A stretch of DNA of 22,639 nt, taken from NCBI GenBank assembly GCA_902478885.1, contig CABSMS010000026.1:1-22639 (forward strand), read 5' to 3'. The stretch is from an uncultured Collinsella sp. (lineage in GTDB: Bacteria > Actinomycetota > Coriobacteriia > Coriobacteriales > Coriobacteriaceae). Below are positions 21,723 to 22,639 of this stretch, piece after piece; positions within the stretch are counted from its first letter, which is position 1, and every line of letters starts with the position of its first letter. Made by a program: the position numbers and the translations under genes. The notes below the pieces were generated by a model. The model was not told the origin of the DNA and did no database searches. It worked only from the letters and a program-made list of their open reading frames with translations.

Positions 21723-22639
21723 ATGGCCGAGATCGTTCTCAAACATGTTCAGAAGGTGTATCCCAACACCGAGTCCAAAAAGAAGGGCTTCTTTGGCAAA
21801 AAGAAGAAGACCGAGGAGAAGAAGCACAACCTCAAGGTTACCGAGGATGGCGTGCTCGCTGTTGAGGACTTTAACCTCACCGTTCACGACCAGGAGTTCG
21901 TCGTCCTCGTTGGCCCGTCTGGCTGCGGTAAGTCCACGACGATGCGCATGGTCGCCGGCCTGGAGGACATTACCTCGGGCGACGTGCTCATCGACGGCAA
22001 GCGGGTCAACGACGTGGCGCCCAAGGACCGCGACATCGCCATGGTGTTCCAGAGCTACGCTCTGTACCCCAACATGACGGTGTACGAGAACATGGCGTTT
22101 ACGCTTGAGCTCAAGAAGGTCTCCAAGGACGAGATCGACCGTAAGGTTCGCTCCGCTGCCGAGATCCTGGGTATTACCGAGTACCTCGACCGTAAGCCCA
22201 AGGCGCTTTCGGGCGGCCAGCGTCAGCGTGTCGCTATCGGCCGCGCCATCGTGCGTGACCCCAAGGTCTTCCTGATGGACGAGCCGCTGTCCAACCTGGA
22301 CGCCAAGCTTCGTAACCAGATGCGTGCCGAGCTCATCAAGCTGCGCCACGAGATCAAGGGCACGTTCATCTACGTCACTCACGACCAGACCGAGGCCATG
22401 ACCCTTGGCGACCGCATCGTGGTCATGAAGGACGGCGTCGTCCAGCAGATCGCCACGCCGCAGGAGGTCTTCAACCATCCCGCGAACATCTTCGTCGCCG
22501 GCTTCATCGGCGTGCCGCAGATGAACTTCTTCGATGCCCAGCTGGTGCGCTCGGGCAACGGCTTTACCGTCAAGACCGAGGACATGAACGTTGCTCTCGC
22601 CCCCGAGACCTGCGCTCAACTCGCTCTCTGTCTCTTATA
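21723..22639 (+). CDS. Sugar ABC transporter ATPase (MsmK/UgpC/MalK type), 3' end missing
   Basis: The nucleotide-binding subunit that powers the importer. Visible motifs are Walker A GPSGCGKST with K70, Q-loop VFQSYALYPNM, signature ALSGGQRQR, Walker B VFLMDEP, D-loop SNLDAKL and H-loop THDQTEAMTLG. The C-terminal regulatory (TOBE-like) domain begins near residue 245 and is cut off by the window edge after 305 codons; the family length is about 370. Unusually, residues 15-40 form a Lys-rich insertion (SKKKGFFGKKKKTEEKK) between the first strand and the A-loop region. The last 12 bases match sequencing adapter, so the final four residues read (LCLL) are not real. It lies in the operon after the MalG-type permease, with AAAGGTAAAG before the ATG. 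Confidence 0.93.
   Translation, partial: MAEIVLKHVQKVYPNTESKKKGFFGKKKKTEEKKHNLKVTEDGVLAVEDFNLTVHDQEFVVLVGPSGCGKSTTMRMVAGLEDITSGDVLIDGKRVNDVAPKDRDIAMVFQSYALYPNMTVYENMAFTLELKKVSKDEIDRKVRSAAEILGITEYLDRKPKALSGGQRQRVAIGRAIVRDPKVFLMDEPLSNLDAKLRNQMRAELIKLRHEIKGTFIYVTHDQTEAMTLGDRIVVMKDGVVQQIATPQEVFNHPANIFVAGFIGVPQMNFFDAQLVRSGNGFTVKTEDMNVALAPETCAQLALCLL
22628..22639. other. Probable Nextera/Tn5 mosaic-end adapter remnant
   Basis: The final 12 bases are CTGTCTCTTATA, identical to the first 12 bases of the Nextera read-through adapter (the Tn5 mosaic end). They sit exactly at the end of the sequence and should be trimmed. Confidence 0.85.

Overview
The window looks like a piece of a moderately high-GC Actinomycetota chromosome. 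The best guess is class Coriobacteriia, Collinsella or a close relative. That assignment is inference from memory: the acpS-nnr-alr-udg-tsaE order, a single protein carrying TsaB, RimI and TsaD, a CwlM-like protein, and PTS plus MsmK-type sugar uptake all fit, but no marker gene such as 16S rRNA is present. The last 12 bases match the start of the Nextera/Tn5 mosaic-end adapter, so the right edge is an assembly end and not natural sequence.

Layout. 1-7000: one plus-strand housekeeping operon with its own promoter: acpS (CoA to holo-ACP), nnr (NAD(P)HX repair), alr (D-alanine), a family 4 uracil-DNA glycosylase, tsaE, and the tsaB-rimI-tsaD fusion (tRNA t6A synthesis plus ribosomal-protein N-acetylation). 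7000-7440: two long hairpins with unrelated, almost perfectly self-complementary arms (33 and 42 bp) around the same 69-nt core, in opposite orientations; degraded relatives lie at 7203-7275 and 12222-12290. 7538-9775: cstA, a peptide/pyruvate-type transporter, behind a strong promoter, a 14-codon Ile/Val-rich leader peptide and an intrinsic terminator, which is a classic attenuator layout. 9817-12203: an orphan protein with a JetD-like TOPRIM nuclease domain behind a long charged disordered region. 12204-12630: repeat debris derived from a tRNA and tRNA-Gln(UUG).

12669-17302 is on the minus strand: a CwlM-like peptidoglycan-binding protein with no visible amidase active site, a polyprenyl diphosphate synthase, and an unusual PTS EIIC-EIIB-HAD phosphatase fusion. 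17532-22639 is on the plus strand: a TreR-like GntR repressor, then a sugar ABC importer (Tat-type lipoprotein, two permeases, and an ATPase cut by the contig end). Four near-identical palindromes (consensus TTGTTTAAACAA) sit at the promoters of the PTS gene, the repressor and the ABC operon. The PTS-phosphatase and the ABC importer are therefore probably one regulon answering the same sugar.

The observations most worth pursuing are the conserved-core/variable-arm hairpins, the leader-peptide attenuator on cstA, the stand-alone JetD-like protein, the PTS-HAD fusion and the shared operator set.
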